From Eutrigla gurnardus (Eukaryota; Chordata; Actinopteri; Perciformes; Triglidae), in contig OY741266.1 in assembly GCA_963514095.1 (NCBI GenBank), positions 10,543,797-10,607,796 on the forward strand: a DNA stretch of 64,000 bases. The letters are read 5' to 3'. The notes beneath the pieces are model-generated. The model made no database searches, was not told the origin of the DNA, and worked only from the letters and a program-made list of their open reading frames with translations. Below, piece after piece: positions 9,149 to 18,025 of the stretch. The position numbers and the translations under genes are program-made. Within the stretch, counting starts at the first letter, position 1, and every line of letters begins with the position of its first letter.

Positions 9149-12107
9149 TGGCTTGATGAAATTGTCTCACACCTCTAATGAACTACATGCTTCCTTAATG
9201 CCTCTCATTCCTCATGATGAACAAGAAAAACAAACCGGTTGGTTCTTAAAAATCATTAAACATAAAGATGATTTTATTGAGGATGTTAATGCATGGTTTT
9301 CTGTAACCAGACTCAGAGGATCCCCAAGCAGGCCTCTGCTGGTGGCTAATAGGTCAAATGAAAGCCCTCTGCTACATGAGGCTGCAGAAGAGGAAAATGG
9401 AGGTGTGGAAAATGTGGAAGTGACTGGACCTCAGTCACATAATGTTCAGGATGATATTCAGCCAGATGACAGCATATCAAACTATAGCAGCCAGAATCAT
9501 GGTTCAAAATCTATCAGGTCAAAAGTGTCCTCAACTGCATCTGCCCGTGTCAGAGCCGAAGCTGAAATGGCTGCTTTAATAGCTCGAAAAGGGTTGCTCG
9601 GACAAAAGCATGCTCTTGAGGAAGAGGAAGCCAAAATAAGGCATGCGCTGCAAGAGCAGGAAGCTCGAGTCAGAAAGCAAAAGGAACAACTTCAACTTGA
9701 AACGGACATGGCCGCATCGGCGGCAAAGCTTAATGTTTTGAGAACCTCTGGGTCAGGGGTACGGAGTGTTGCTTCTCAGAAATTGGATGGAATGGAAGCC
9801 TACTTTGAAAGTGGCCTCAACTTTAATGCAGAGACCTTTGTATGGCAAAATGTTGGAGATGTTGGAAGAGGACAACCTGCAGAGTTTGGAGGCACAAGGC
9901 CGAAACAAAGGCAATGTGATGGAAATAAACATCTCCAGAGGACCTCAGCCCCCACACAGGCTCAGAGCACAGTCCCAAAGGCTACAGGAGCCCCACTGTC
10001 TCTGCATAGACACACACAATCTGCTTCCGGAAACATCAGCAGTGAACAGGACACCATGATGTCTATAATGCAAAAACAAAATGACATAACTTCGATGTTG
10101 GTGCATCAGCAATGCATTGCTTCACTACCTAAAAGAGACATCCAACTGTTTGACGGTGACCCTCTGCACTATCATGCCTTTATGCAGTCATTTGAGCAGA
10201 CCATAGAACTGAGGACTGACGATGCTGTTGACCTCCTGCATTACCTGGAGCAATACACCAGGGGTCAGCCTAAACAGCTAGTCAGAAGTTGTCAACACAT
10301 GACTGATGGCATTGGATATGCTACAGCAAAGGCTTTACTCCAGGAACACTTTGGAAATGAGCACGTCATAGCATCCGCTTATATGGACAAGATCTTTGCA
10401 TGGCCAGCAATAAAGTCGGAGGATGGAAAAGCTTTACAAGCATACAGCTTATTCTTGCGAGGATGTCACAATGCCATGAAAGATGTATACAACCTATCTG
10501 ACTTGAACACGTCTGCAAACATGGTCTCTGTGATCAAGAAGCTGCCTTACAAGTTGAGAGACAAGTGGCGAGCGAAGGCATGCGACATTCAGGAAAAGCA
10601 TCGGAAAAGAACTATGTTTGCTGATATCGTGACCTTTATTGAGCGTGAAGTTAGGATCACTACAGACCCTGTATTCGGAGACATACAAGATGCTCCAGTC
10701 ATAGGGGCCTTCAAAGAAAGTGGTAGAGCTAAACCTGTGCCTCATCCTAAGGCTAGAGGAAGCAGCTTTGCCACAACTTTCACTACTGTGGAAAGAGATG
10801 CTCATTGGGAGAACAGGGTTAAAGATGGACCCGAGAAGACCTGCCTTTTCTGCAAAAAAGGTAGACACACACTGGAGTCGTGTTTTCTATTGGAGAAGAA
10901 AGCTCACAGTGAGAAGATGGAGTTCCTGAAGAAAAATGGAGTTTGCTTCGGCTGCTTGTGCACTGGGCACATCAGCAAGGAGTGCAGGAAACGTCTGTCT
11001 TGCAAGACATGTGGCTCACGACACCCCAGCTTGCTCCATATCCACTCTAAGGAGAATGGAGATCCAGAGAAAGGCAGGAGCAACTCTGACAGAGCAGTGG
11101 ACAGTGCTCTAGTCGAAATCCAAACCGGTGGTCTTACTGGGGCTGGTGAGCAAGATTGTAAGCTTGCTATCGTGCCAGTCAAGGTTAAGTCCAGTAAAGG
11201 TCAAAGGTCAGTCGAAACCTACGCCTTTCTGGACCCAGGGAGTTCAGCGTCCTTCTGCACAATGGGTCTGATGGATAAGCTGGGACTCTCTGGGAGAAGA
11301 ACAAGGATTCTTTTACGTACCATGGGCCAAGAGAAGGTGGTTGACAGTTGCATTGCATCGGACTTGGAGGTCGCTGGATTGGACAGTGACTGGTACTGTG
11401 AAATGCCGAAGATCTTCACACAACATCAAATTCCTGTTAACAGAGGTAACATCCCACGACAGCAAGATCTGGAAAGATGGCCACATCTGAAGCCCGTCTA
11501 TCTGCCACAGAAAGATGCAGACGTGGAGATGTTAATTGGCTTGAATGTTCCCAGAGCATTGGAACCACTGGAAGTCATCCGAAGTGTGGATGGAGGGCCA
11601 TATGCGGTCAAAACAATGCTTGGATGGACTGTAAATGGACCCCTTGGAGGAGAGGGCAGTGACGATCCTGTGACTCAGTCTGCAGTTAGCATCAACAGGA
11701 TCTCTGCTGTCACTCTTGACGAGCTCTGGAACCAACAATTCAAGACTGACTTCCCTGAAAACAGCCAGGATGAACTGCAAGGGCTGTCAAGGGAAGACTC
11801 TAAGTTCCTGGAAATGGCTAACGAGACTGTGGAACTGGTTGATGGCCATTATGTTGTTGGATTGCAGCTGAAGGACAAATCAATTACCATGCCCAACAAT
11901 GCAAAGTTGCAAAGTTGCAGAGCAACGTACTCTCAACCTCAAGGGGAGGTTTGGCAGGGATGTGGCATTCCAAAAAGACTATACTACATTTATGGACAAC
12001 CTGATATCCAGTGGATATGCAGAGAGAGTGCCAGCTACAAGTCCGGAAGAAATGACGACAAAGAGAGGCAATGCTGCAAAGAATGGCACGACAAGAAGTG
12101 GCAGTAG
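9111..12107 (+). CDS. BEL/Pao 2 gag-protease with pol N-terminus
   Basis: 998 residues, colinear with element 1 but clearly diverged. It has a coiled coil (about 145-210); a DUF1759-like gag core from about 339 (LPKRDIQLFDGDP); a CCHC knuckle CFGCLCTGHISKEC at 612-625; and a DUF1758 aspartic protease with DPGSS at 708-712. Similarity to pol holds up to MPNN at about 927-930. Beyond that the frame is nonsense: pol similarity jumps to the frame of 11899-12921. The ATG at 9111 is only the first Met in this frame; the true gag start is 8939 in another frame. The product would be the structural particle protein and its processing protease. Confidence 0.88.
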   Translation: MENMFQLLKGKLDGLMKLSHTSNELHASLMPLIPHDEQEKQTGWFLKIIKHKDDFIEDVNAWFSVTRLRGSPSRPLLVANRSNESPLLHEAAEEENGGVENVEVTGPQSHNVQDDIQPDDSISNYSSQNHGSKSIRSKVSSTASARVRAEAEMAALIARKGLLGQKHALEEEEAKIRHALQEQEARVRKQKEQLQLETDMAASAAKLNVLRTSGSGVRSVASQKLDGMEAYFESGLNFNAETFVWQNVGDVGRGQPAEFGGTRPKQRQCDGNKHLQRTSAPTQAQSTVPKATGAPLSLHRHTQSASGNISSEQDTMMSIMQKQNDITSMLVHQQCIASLPKRDIQLFDGDPLHYHAFMQSFEQTIELRTDDAVDLLHYLEQYTRGQPKQLVRSCQHMTDGIGYATAKALLQEHFGNEHVIASAYMDKIFAWPAIKSEDGKALQAYSLFLRGCHNAMKDVYNLSDLNTSANMVSVIKKLPYKLRDKWRAKACDIQEKHRKRTMFADIVTFIEREVRITTDPVFGDIQDAPVIGAFKESGRAKPVPHPKARGSSFATTFTTVERDAHWENRVKDGPEKTCLFCKKGRHTLESCFLLEKKAHSEKMEFLKKNGVCFGCLCTGHISKECRKRLSCKTCGSRHPSLLHIHSKENGDPEKGRSNSDRAVDSALVEIQTGGLTGAGEQDCKLAIVPVKVKSSKGQRSVETYAFLDPGSSASFCTMGLMDKLGLSGRRTRILLRTMGQEKVVDSCIASDLEVAGLDSDWYCEMPKIFTQHQIPVNRGNIPRQQDLERWPHLKPVYLPQKDADVEMLIGLNVPRALEPLEVIRSVDGGPYAVKTMLGWTVNGPLGGEGSDDPVTQSAVSINRISAVTLDELWNQQFKTDFPENSQDELQGLSREDSKFLEMANETVELVDGHYVVGLQLKDKSITMPNNAKLQSCRATYSQPQGEVWQGCGIPKRLYYIYGQPDIQWICRESASYKSGRNDDKERQCCKEWHDKKWQ

Positions 12108-12921
12108 AAGTCCAGGAAAGAAAATACCACAGAGTGATGAAGAGATGGAAAGTGACATGGATAGCAAGTCAGAAAAGAGTGACAAATCAACAGCAATGAC
12201 TCCTCAGACGGAAGTGGAAAAAGAAGGAAAAGTCTCGGAGGAAAAGAAAAGTAATGACACAGACTCGGATTCATCGTCACTGCCGTCATTGGATGAAGAG
12301 CATAGAACTAAAGAAAAAACCCAAGATGATGATAAAAAGAAGAAAACCCAGAAGAAAGAAAAGAAAAAAGAGAAGAGTGCTGGAGGTCAAAAGGATGACA
12401 ACAAAGCAGTTGTGAGGCTCAAGCGCTACATTTCTCTCTGTGGCGTGAGGCTGAATTACAAGAAGCTCCTCGACGGCTGTCGCTCCATTCGCTCCCAGGT
12501 GGCTGCTCTGAGGAAGGAGCTTGAAGATCTCGGTGTCCATGGCCAGCCATCTATTAAGAAATGCAAGATAGCGAGAATGAAAAGAGAGGAAACAAAGGAA
12601 CTTGCCGACCTTGATGTCAGCAACATAATTGCCACAAAAGGCCGACTGAGACGCAGAGGAACCTCAGCATTGCAGGAACAACATGACCCTCCGTCCTCTT
12701 CATATAAGCGCTCTCTCAACTCCGGCTCTGATAGTGATGAGAAAGACGATGCACACGGGAGGCGCAAGAGAGCAACGGACTGGGCCAACCTGCAGAGGAT
12801 TACAGAGACAATGCCAGACAGGAACGGACTGGTACGACAGGTCCGGATCAAGACCCGCACCAGCCTTCTCTGCAGACCTGTGACAAAGATCTGCCTTCTT
12901 CAGGAGTCGACGGAGTCGTGA
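11899..12921 (+). CDS. pol N-terminus / HIRIP3-like C-terminus / pol C-terminus fusion frame
   Basis: 340 residues in one open frame. Residues 1-45 are BEL/Pao pol (VAEQRTLNLKGRF to GYAERVP, matching VAVQRTLSLKRRF to GYAERVL in element 1). Residues 46-299 resemble the C-terminal part of the histone chaperone HIRIP3: an acidic/Ser/Lys-rich stretch (46-168), then AVVRLKRYI (170-178), NYKKLL, RKELEDLG, REETKELADLDVSNII (229-244), GRLRRRG and a DW near 294. Residues 300-340 (RITETMPDRNGLVRQV to RPVTKICLLQ) match the extreme C-terminus of BEL/Pao pol (DUF5641-type), followed by its stop. The 254-residue host segment has no stop, frameshift or intron. Upstream, a tandem gcaaagtt duplication (11901-11916) puts this frame out of phase with gag-protease. 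Confidence 0.85.
   Translation: MQSCKVAEQRTLNLKGRFGRDVAFQKDYTTFMDNLISSGYAERVPATSPEEMTTKRGNAAKNGTTRSGSRSPGKKIPQSDEEMESDMDSKSEKSDKSTAMTPQTEVEKEGKVSEEKKSNDTDSDSSSLPSLDEEHRTKEKTQDDDKKKKTQKKEKKKEKSAGGQKDDNKAVVRLKRYISLCGVRLNYKKLLDGCRSIRSQVAALRKELEDLGVHGQPSIKKCKIARMKREETKELADLDVSNIIATKGRLRRRGTSALQEQHDPPSSSYKRSLNSGSDSDEKDDAHGRRKRATDWANLQRITETMPDRNGLVRQVRIKTRTSLLCRPVTKICLLQESTES
12034..12795 (+). other. hirip3: Captured HIRIP3-like sequence (histone chaperone, CHZ-type block)
   Basis: About 762 bp between pol residues GYAERVP and RITETMPD. The conserved core at about 12400-12654 carries, in the order known for vertebrate HIRIP3, RLKRYI, NYKKLL, RxELExLG, KREExxExAxLD, NII and GRxRRR, then an SxYKRSL and a DWxxL near the end. 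HIRIP3 binds HIRA and histones, and its C-terminal CHZ motif contacts H2A-H2B. The N-terminal half, native stop, 3' UTR and poly(A) are absent. No intron interrupts it, which fits an mRNA template joined by template switching during reverse transcription. Junction points are accurate to a few codons. Confidence 0.85.
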
Positions 12922-13214
12922 AGGCTTCCCTTCTTTTCCATGGATTTGGATTATATTGACTTTTGCCTGACATGACCTTTTTTCGTGACTTTGGATTGAC
13001 TTTACTTTGGGGCGGGTTCGGTTCAAGAAGGATGAAGACCTGCAATGGCCGACCTATGAACTCTCTCCTTGCGCACAAAAAATCGCAAAAAAAGACAATA
13101 AATGGGAAAAATTGAAAAAAAAGAAAATTGGAATTGTATTGTTTTTCTATTATGAATTTATGCGTTGGTAATTATTACTACTGTGTAATAACATGTAATA
13201 ATTAGGGGCCGGAA
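12922..13214 (+). other. 3' untranslated region and candidate polypurine tract of BEL/Pao 2
   Basis: Noncoding, with A-rich runs near 13076-13125. Just before the 3' LTR, aggggccggaa at 13204-13214 is the best candidate for the plus-strand primer, though its two C residues make it an imperfect polypurine tract. Confidence 0.6.
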
Positions 13215-13582
13215 TGTTGGTGACAGGTATAGGCAGACTGACAGGTCACGTGGTGTTGGGGCTACGTCAGTCAGGATCAGTGGTAAAAGTCAGCTGTTCA
13301 CGCGCGGGTTGGGCTTGAATGAAATGTTTGAGATGAGAGGGGGTGGACGGGGGAAGTCCAACTTTGCTGACCGCACAATCTATTAACATTCAACGCACTT
13401 TAGCACCGATCACTTTAGGACTATGCTACTATGGAACGTTTTTAACTTATCTCTAATAAAACCAACAAAACGCAGTACCCATTTTTAAGTGATTCTTTGA
13501 ACAAGCAGCGCGTCTGGCAAAAACATATTTTCCCGATCTAGCCTCTCGGTGACTAAATAAGTGGTTCGATAGTCGCCATACA
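13215..13582 (+). repeat. 3' LTR of BEL/Pao element 2
   Basis: 368 bp and one visible mismatch to 8143-8510. Ends CATACA at 13582, followed by the target duplication AGCAT. AATAAA at 13455-13460 would end the element transcript. Confidence 0.97.
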
Positions 13583-13587
13583 AGCAT

Positions 13588-14497
13588 ATTGAAAAAAAGT
13601 GGTAGTATAGTATGATGATAAAAGTAATAAAAAAATCATAGTATATTTTGTCAAGAAATGTTATAGAAGAGTCAAAGTATAATATGGCTTTAAAAATCAA
13701 TGGTGTAAAATGTGAAAAAAATAAAGTTGCGATATAGTATGTTGAAACAAGTCTTATAAGTGTCATTACATAATATTCCATTAAAAAGTGATATTAAAGT
13801 ATGTCAAATAAATTCATAAAGTCATTGTATTGTGTCTAAAAAAAGTTAAGGTTTTAATTTAGTTTAAGTTTAGTTATTAAGTATAGAATTTTGAAATAAT
13901 TCATGAAGAGTATTATATTCAAAGTATATGTCAAAAAAGGTCATACAAGTTCTAAGTAGAAGAATTAAGTAGGTTAAAAGTAGAGTTGGTTAAAAATAGT
14001 CAAATAGAATTGTATCGTATCAACTGTGATGCATGCAGATCGGATTCTGGTCATGGACAATGGAGAGGTAACAAATATACACAAATACACAAGATAAAGT
14101 TTGTGTGGTCGTTAACCTAGACTTACAGTAAGTGTTCTGTCCAACAGGTGGCAGAATTAAACTGTCCAGATGTGCTGAAGCAAAGACCAGACTCTCTGTT
14201 CGCCTCACTGCTTGCTGCTGCCAACACCGTGAACACCTGAACCACAGAAACCATTACTTTCTTCATCAGCCCTCTCATATTGTCAGAAAAAGACCATCTT
14301 TATCTTGCAACTATGTATAAGTATTTATCTTTCTGAACAATGTTATTTCATAATATTTTGATACGAGTGGATGTGAATGTGTATTTAAAACATTATGTTT
14401 TATTTACATGCGGTGGCCACAGACTATTGCTCTCTCCTCATCTTTCCTGACTGATTTGCTGTAGTTTTGTGTTCTGCTAGTGTTCTTGACACTATAC
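13588..14497. repeat. AT-rich degenerate repeats and noncoding sequence
   Basis: From 13588 to about 14010 the DNA is built of loosely repeated motifs (atagtatg, gtcaaa, aaaaatcatagtat). This is the continuation of the sequence before 8138 that BEL/Pao 2 split. From 14010 to 14497 no gene or repeat was recognised. Confidence 0.6.
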
Positions 14498-14825
14498 TTG
14501 AAGCATGAGGTGGGCCCTGCAGCCCAATCAGGTTGCACAGGTGGTCCAGCTCCTCCAGGATGGCCCATCAATGCATTTGTTTGCAAGAAGGTTTGTGTCC
14601 CAGCACAGTCTCAAGAGCATGTATGAGATACCAGGAGACTGGCCAGCACACAAGGAGAGCTGGACAGGACCGTGGGAGGGCATCAACCCAGCAGCAGGAC
14701 CGGTGCCTGCTCCTTTGTTGAGGAGGAACAGGAGGAGCACTGCCAGAGCCCTACAAAATGACCTACAGCAGACTACTGGTGTTCATGTTTCTGACCAGAC
14801 TGTAAATGAGACACTTGACCAGTGA
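14498..14825 (+). pseudogene. Tc1-like transposase N-terminal fragment
   Basis: The DNA-binding part of a fish Tc1-like transposase, spread over two frames. One reads RWALQPNQVAQVVQLLQDG and later RRNRRSTARALQNDLQQTTG and VHVSDQTVN. The other reads YQETGQHTRRAGQDRGRAST between them. A frameshift lies around 14600, the protein then returns to the first frame, and a stop follows at 14823-14825. The DDE catalytic half and the inverted repeats are missing. It is a dead relic. Confidence 0.85.
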
Positions 14826-14995
14826 ACAGAGATGTTGCCTACCAGCAGCGTTGTGGTCAAGCTGCTGTGTTTCCTACATTATGTTCCCAGAAATGTCTTG
14901 AGAAAAAAATCAAAAGGAATTGTAGGGGTGAATTTAATTTCCTCAGGGAAACACTTATAACCAGAATTAACTTAAAGGTTGTGTTGGTGATTTAT

Positions 14996-15222
<227 letters not shown>

Positions 15223-15839
15223 TGCATAAGTACTGTAATCATGCAGCCCATGTATATGTATTTAGTATAGATTTATTGGTACTATTTGATTGTTTTACAA
15301 CCTACAGAACACTTGACTTGTATAATACAGGGAGTTGGAATCATTTGCAAATGTCTTGTCTTTTATAGCACCAAACGAGTTATGCATGAATTAATTTCAC
15401 CTGGGTAATTGGGATCATTGAACCTGGTCAAAAGTGATTACTGATGCATTTAAAGAGTTATAAACAAAGGATTGTAATACAACCTATATGAAATGAACAT
15501 TTACAACATCTCTATAAAGATGCACCAGTGTTTTCTCGTTCTCAGCTTCTCTGGAAGCACATGTGCCGTCCTCTTTGTTTATCTTTTTTTTAAATTCCTC
15601 CGGGCTTCCCCTTGTAACCCCATGTTTCACATCGCAACGCTATGAACTGTGGGCAATTCCCTCAGGCAAAGTCAGCATCAATGCTGACTTACGGAAAGGG
15701 CTCAAAAAGTCTGTGAGGGAGCCCTCTTGCACCTGACGATTTGCCACAGACCTGAACCCTCAGGGACTTAATGGGAACGTGCATCAGCTCCATCACTATG
15801 CTCAGCCACTGCTGCTGCCTCTGCCAAGGAAGAGGGCAG
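15223..15839. other. Noncoding, no gene recognised
   Basis: Unique-looking AT-rich DNA to about 15540. Then comes GC-richer sequence that probably belongs to the old LINE relic that follows, but no frame could be traced in it. Confidence 0.4.
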
Positions 15840-16110
15840 ACTGCAGCGTATCATTCGCTCTCCTGAGAAGGTGAATGGCTGCGTTCTGCCGTCCCACCAG
15901 CACCTGTACGCCTCCAGGACCACGAGGCGGTCAGGAAAGATTGTGATCCACCTCTCCCACCCTGGAATAACTCTGTTTGATTCATTACCCTCTGGTAGGA
16001 GGCTGAGGTCTATCAAGACCAGAACCACTACACAAGAACTCTTCGAGACTGCAGTCGGCCCTAATGGGAACCCCACACATCCCTGCACGTCTCTACACTT
16101 TAACAACACG
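15840..16110 (+). pseudogene. Non-LTR retrotransposon (LINE) ORF C-terminus relic
   Basis: A plus-strand frame gives NGCVLPSHQHLYASRTTRR, then IVIHLSHPGITLFDSLPSGR and RLRSIKTRTTT. The pattern (HLYxSR, then HP...LFxxLPSGRRxRSIxxRTT) is the C-terminal end of a common class of fish LINE reverse transcriptase proteins. No RT core is present. The exact clade is not assigned. Confidence 0.6.
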
Positions 16111-17005
16111 CTTTTATAACTTACATTTGTAACATATTTGTGTACGTTTCATATTCTTTTCTAAATTGTAGTAATAATAGTATTGTGCTGTGTTTATTGT
16201 TCAATCACCAAGTAAATTTCCTTTATGTGCATATTTGCCAATGAACCCACTTCTGGAAGTAGGCCTACAATTTTAATGGGCTTCACTGGAATGATTCTAT
16301 TTCATGGCAATATTTAATGTTTTACTTTTTACTCCATTAAGGTGGTATATAGTTTATAAAATATGCTAAATAAAACATATTTTATAAACTGTGATTTGAA
16401 AAGGTTGTTTACAGAGTAAAGAAACTTTAAAGTTGAGCTGAAATGTAAAAACTTTAACCCCTTTTATATCACATTCCTGGTCATATTGTGCACCTATTCA
16501 ACAATATATGCTGAAAAATCCCAAATCTTTTTCTTCCTGGAAAAAAAATTATGTTGCATGTTTACATCAGCCAGTACCAACCAATGATATCATATAATAT
16601 TATTTGAACATTTCTGCAGCCTCCAAAATTACCATAATTTTGATTTAAAGCCTCTGTAAAACGGTTTCAATTACAGGGCTGATGTAATTAGACACATTCC
16701 CTGGATCATATTAGTTCTGTCTATTATCTTGTTCCCTGCCCCCTAGTGGCCAGAATTCACCAATGCAGCTTTAAATTTAGACACAAATGCACAAATCTTT
16801 CAGCCATCTATGTTGACCTTATACTATCAGCAACAATGAAGTCATTGAACTTCCTGTCTGTACCGGAAGCAGGAATTGGTTCTATTATGTAGTCAGGCTA
16901 TGTGACCTCTGCAAAAATGTGGACCTGTTTGTGTTTCCAACTTTGATAAATGTATATTTGGGTGTGTCAAGTGATCAGGAACAACCAGCAAGAACAGCCA
17001 GAAGT
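16111..17005. other. Noncoding, no gene recognised
   Basis: AT-rich sequence. The end near 16735-16775 (ccctagtggccagaattcac, then gcagctttaaa) resembles the edges of fish MITEs, but no partner inverted repeat was found. Confidence 0.4.
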
Positions 17006-17342
17006 TAAAGGTTGAGTAGGTGATTCTATTCAGAAACACTTTCTGTTATATTACTTTAAATTCTCGCAACATACCGATAGCAATGAATAAATTAAATACT
17101 CTGACATATTTAAAAAAAAAACAGGACTGTAAAAACCCCATCCAATCCAAAAAGACAGGCTGGAGAAATTAATTGGACGGCCTGCCTGTCTGTCAATGCT
17201 TACTTCCTGAATGCGTACTCTGCCGATCTCGAGCACTCGTTTGGTGTTCTGAACAGAGGTCTGAACGAAGGGGCGGGACTTTTTGATTCAGCAATGCGTT
17301 CAAAGACCTGTGGTTTTTCCAAATGACCTACTCTGCCTTTAA
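17006..17342 (-). mobile_element. MITE with TTAA ends, copy A
   Basis: 337 bp from TTAA (17006-17009) to TTAA (17339-17342). Imperfect inverted ends: ttaaaggttgagtaggtga and the complement of ttaaaggcagagtaggtca. The TTAA flanks suggest piggyBac-type mobilisation. It is the same family as 39795-40181 in opposite orientation, sharing the cggcctgcctgtctg block, the cgggactttttgattcagc-like block and the poly-A/T stretch. No coding capacity. Confidence 0.85.
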
Positions 17343-17452
17343 GAGACAAAACTGGAAGGGGAGCGACCACTAAAAGGGGGCGGGACTATAGGTCTACACA
17401 TTTTTAATAATTAGCCTAAAGCAACACTATATTCAAGTGTTTGAAGGTTCTT

Positions 17453-17453
<1 letters not shown>

Positions 17454-17504
<51 letters not shown>
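17454..17504. repeat. (CA)n microsatellite
   Basis: About 25 CA units upstream of adap2. Confidence 0.97.
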
Positions 17505-17505
<1 letters not shown>

Positions 17506-18025
17506 CCAAAAGTTTAAAACACTGGGGATTCATGTGCTGAAAAGAGCTCTAATCAGTGTGGTTCGTGGACCAAAAATGTGTAGAGCCTCTAAAACTTTAC
17601 TTTAATACCTAAGTAAAAAAATACATTGTTACAGGTTTTTTTTAAATGTCTGCCCTGCATTTGAATTCATTTAAATTACTGTAATTGAATATGCTTTAAT
17701 AAACAAAACTTTACTTCCAGTCAAACCCAACAAAGTTAAAAGCGACACATGAGTTAATCAGTCAGTCAATCACCCTATTACGGAGCAACTCCTGTTTCAC
17801 TTCCTTTCTGTTATTTCTGGACCTCTGCGTTTGTGTGCAGAACAATAAACCTCATGATGCAGTGCTGGTAAGAGGAAATGCTGTGAAGAAAGGCTGTTTT
17901 TTTCACCTGCTATAACAGAGCAGCTCTATAACTTTCAACGTGTGGAATCAATATGGACATAATACCTAGTAGCTCTTTTGTCGGGACTCAAGCGTCAGTC
18001 TGAGTGAAGCAAACGACCTTCACTT
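17505..18025 (+). promoter_or_regulatory. adap2 upstream region and 5' UTR (limits unknown)
   Basis: No other gene lies between the CA tract and the adap2 ATG, so promoter and 5' UTR should be here. No TATA box or CpG island was picked out; the transcription start is not determined. Confidence 0.4.

Larger units (their letters stand above)
8143..13582 (+). mobile_element. BEL/Pao LTR retrotransposon 2: complete, non-autonomous, carrying a HIRIP3-like insert
   Basis: The 5440-bp element has two 368-bp LTRs (8143-8510, 13215-13582) starting TGTTGGTGAC and ending GTCGCCATACA. It is flanked by the 5-bp duplication AGCAT (8138-8142 and 13583-13587). Layout: 5' LTR, 428-bp leader, gag, protease, pol N-terminus, HIRIP3-like insert (12034-12795), pol extreme C-terminus, 3' untranslated region, 3' LTR. 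The reverse transcriptase core, RNase H and integrase are missing, so it would need enzymes supplied by a relative. Comparing the LTRs by eye shows one difference (ttt versus ttc in the stretch after ctattaaca), pointing to a recent insertion. Confidence 0.95.

Noticed and set aside
12034..12795. An ordinary processed pseudogene of HIRIP3 that merely landed in the element
   Set aside because: There is no poly(A) tail, no target duplication at the joins, no 3' UTR, and both joins are in frame with pol. It also replaces pol rather than interrupting it.
12035..12860. Minus-strand open frames across the HIRIP3-like insert
   Set aside because: Shadows of the plus-strand frame, which carries all the recognisable motifs.
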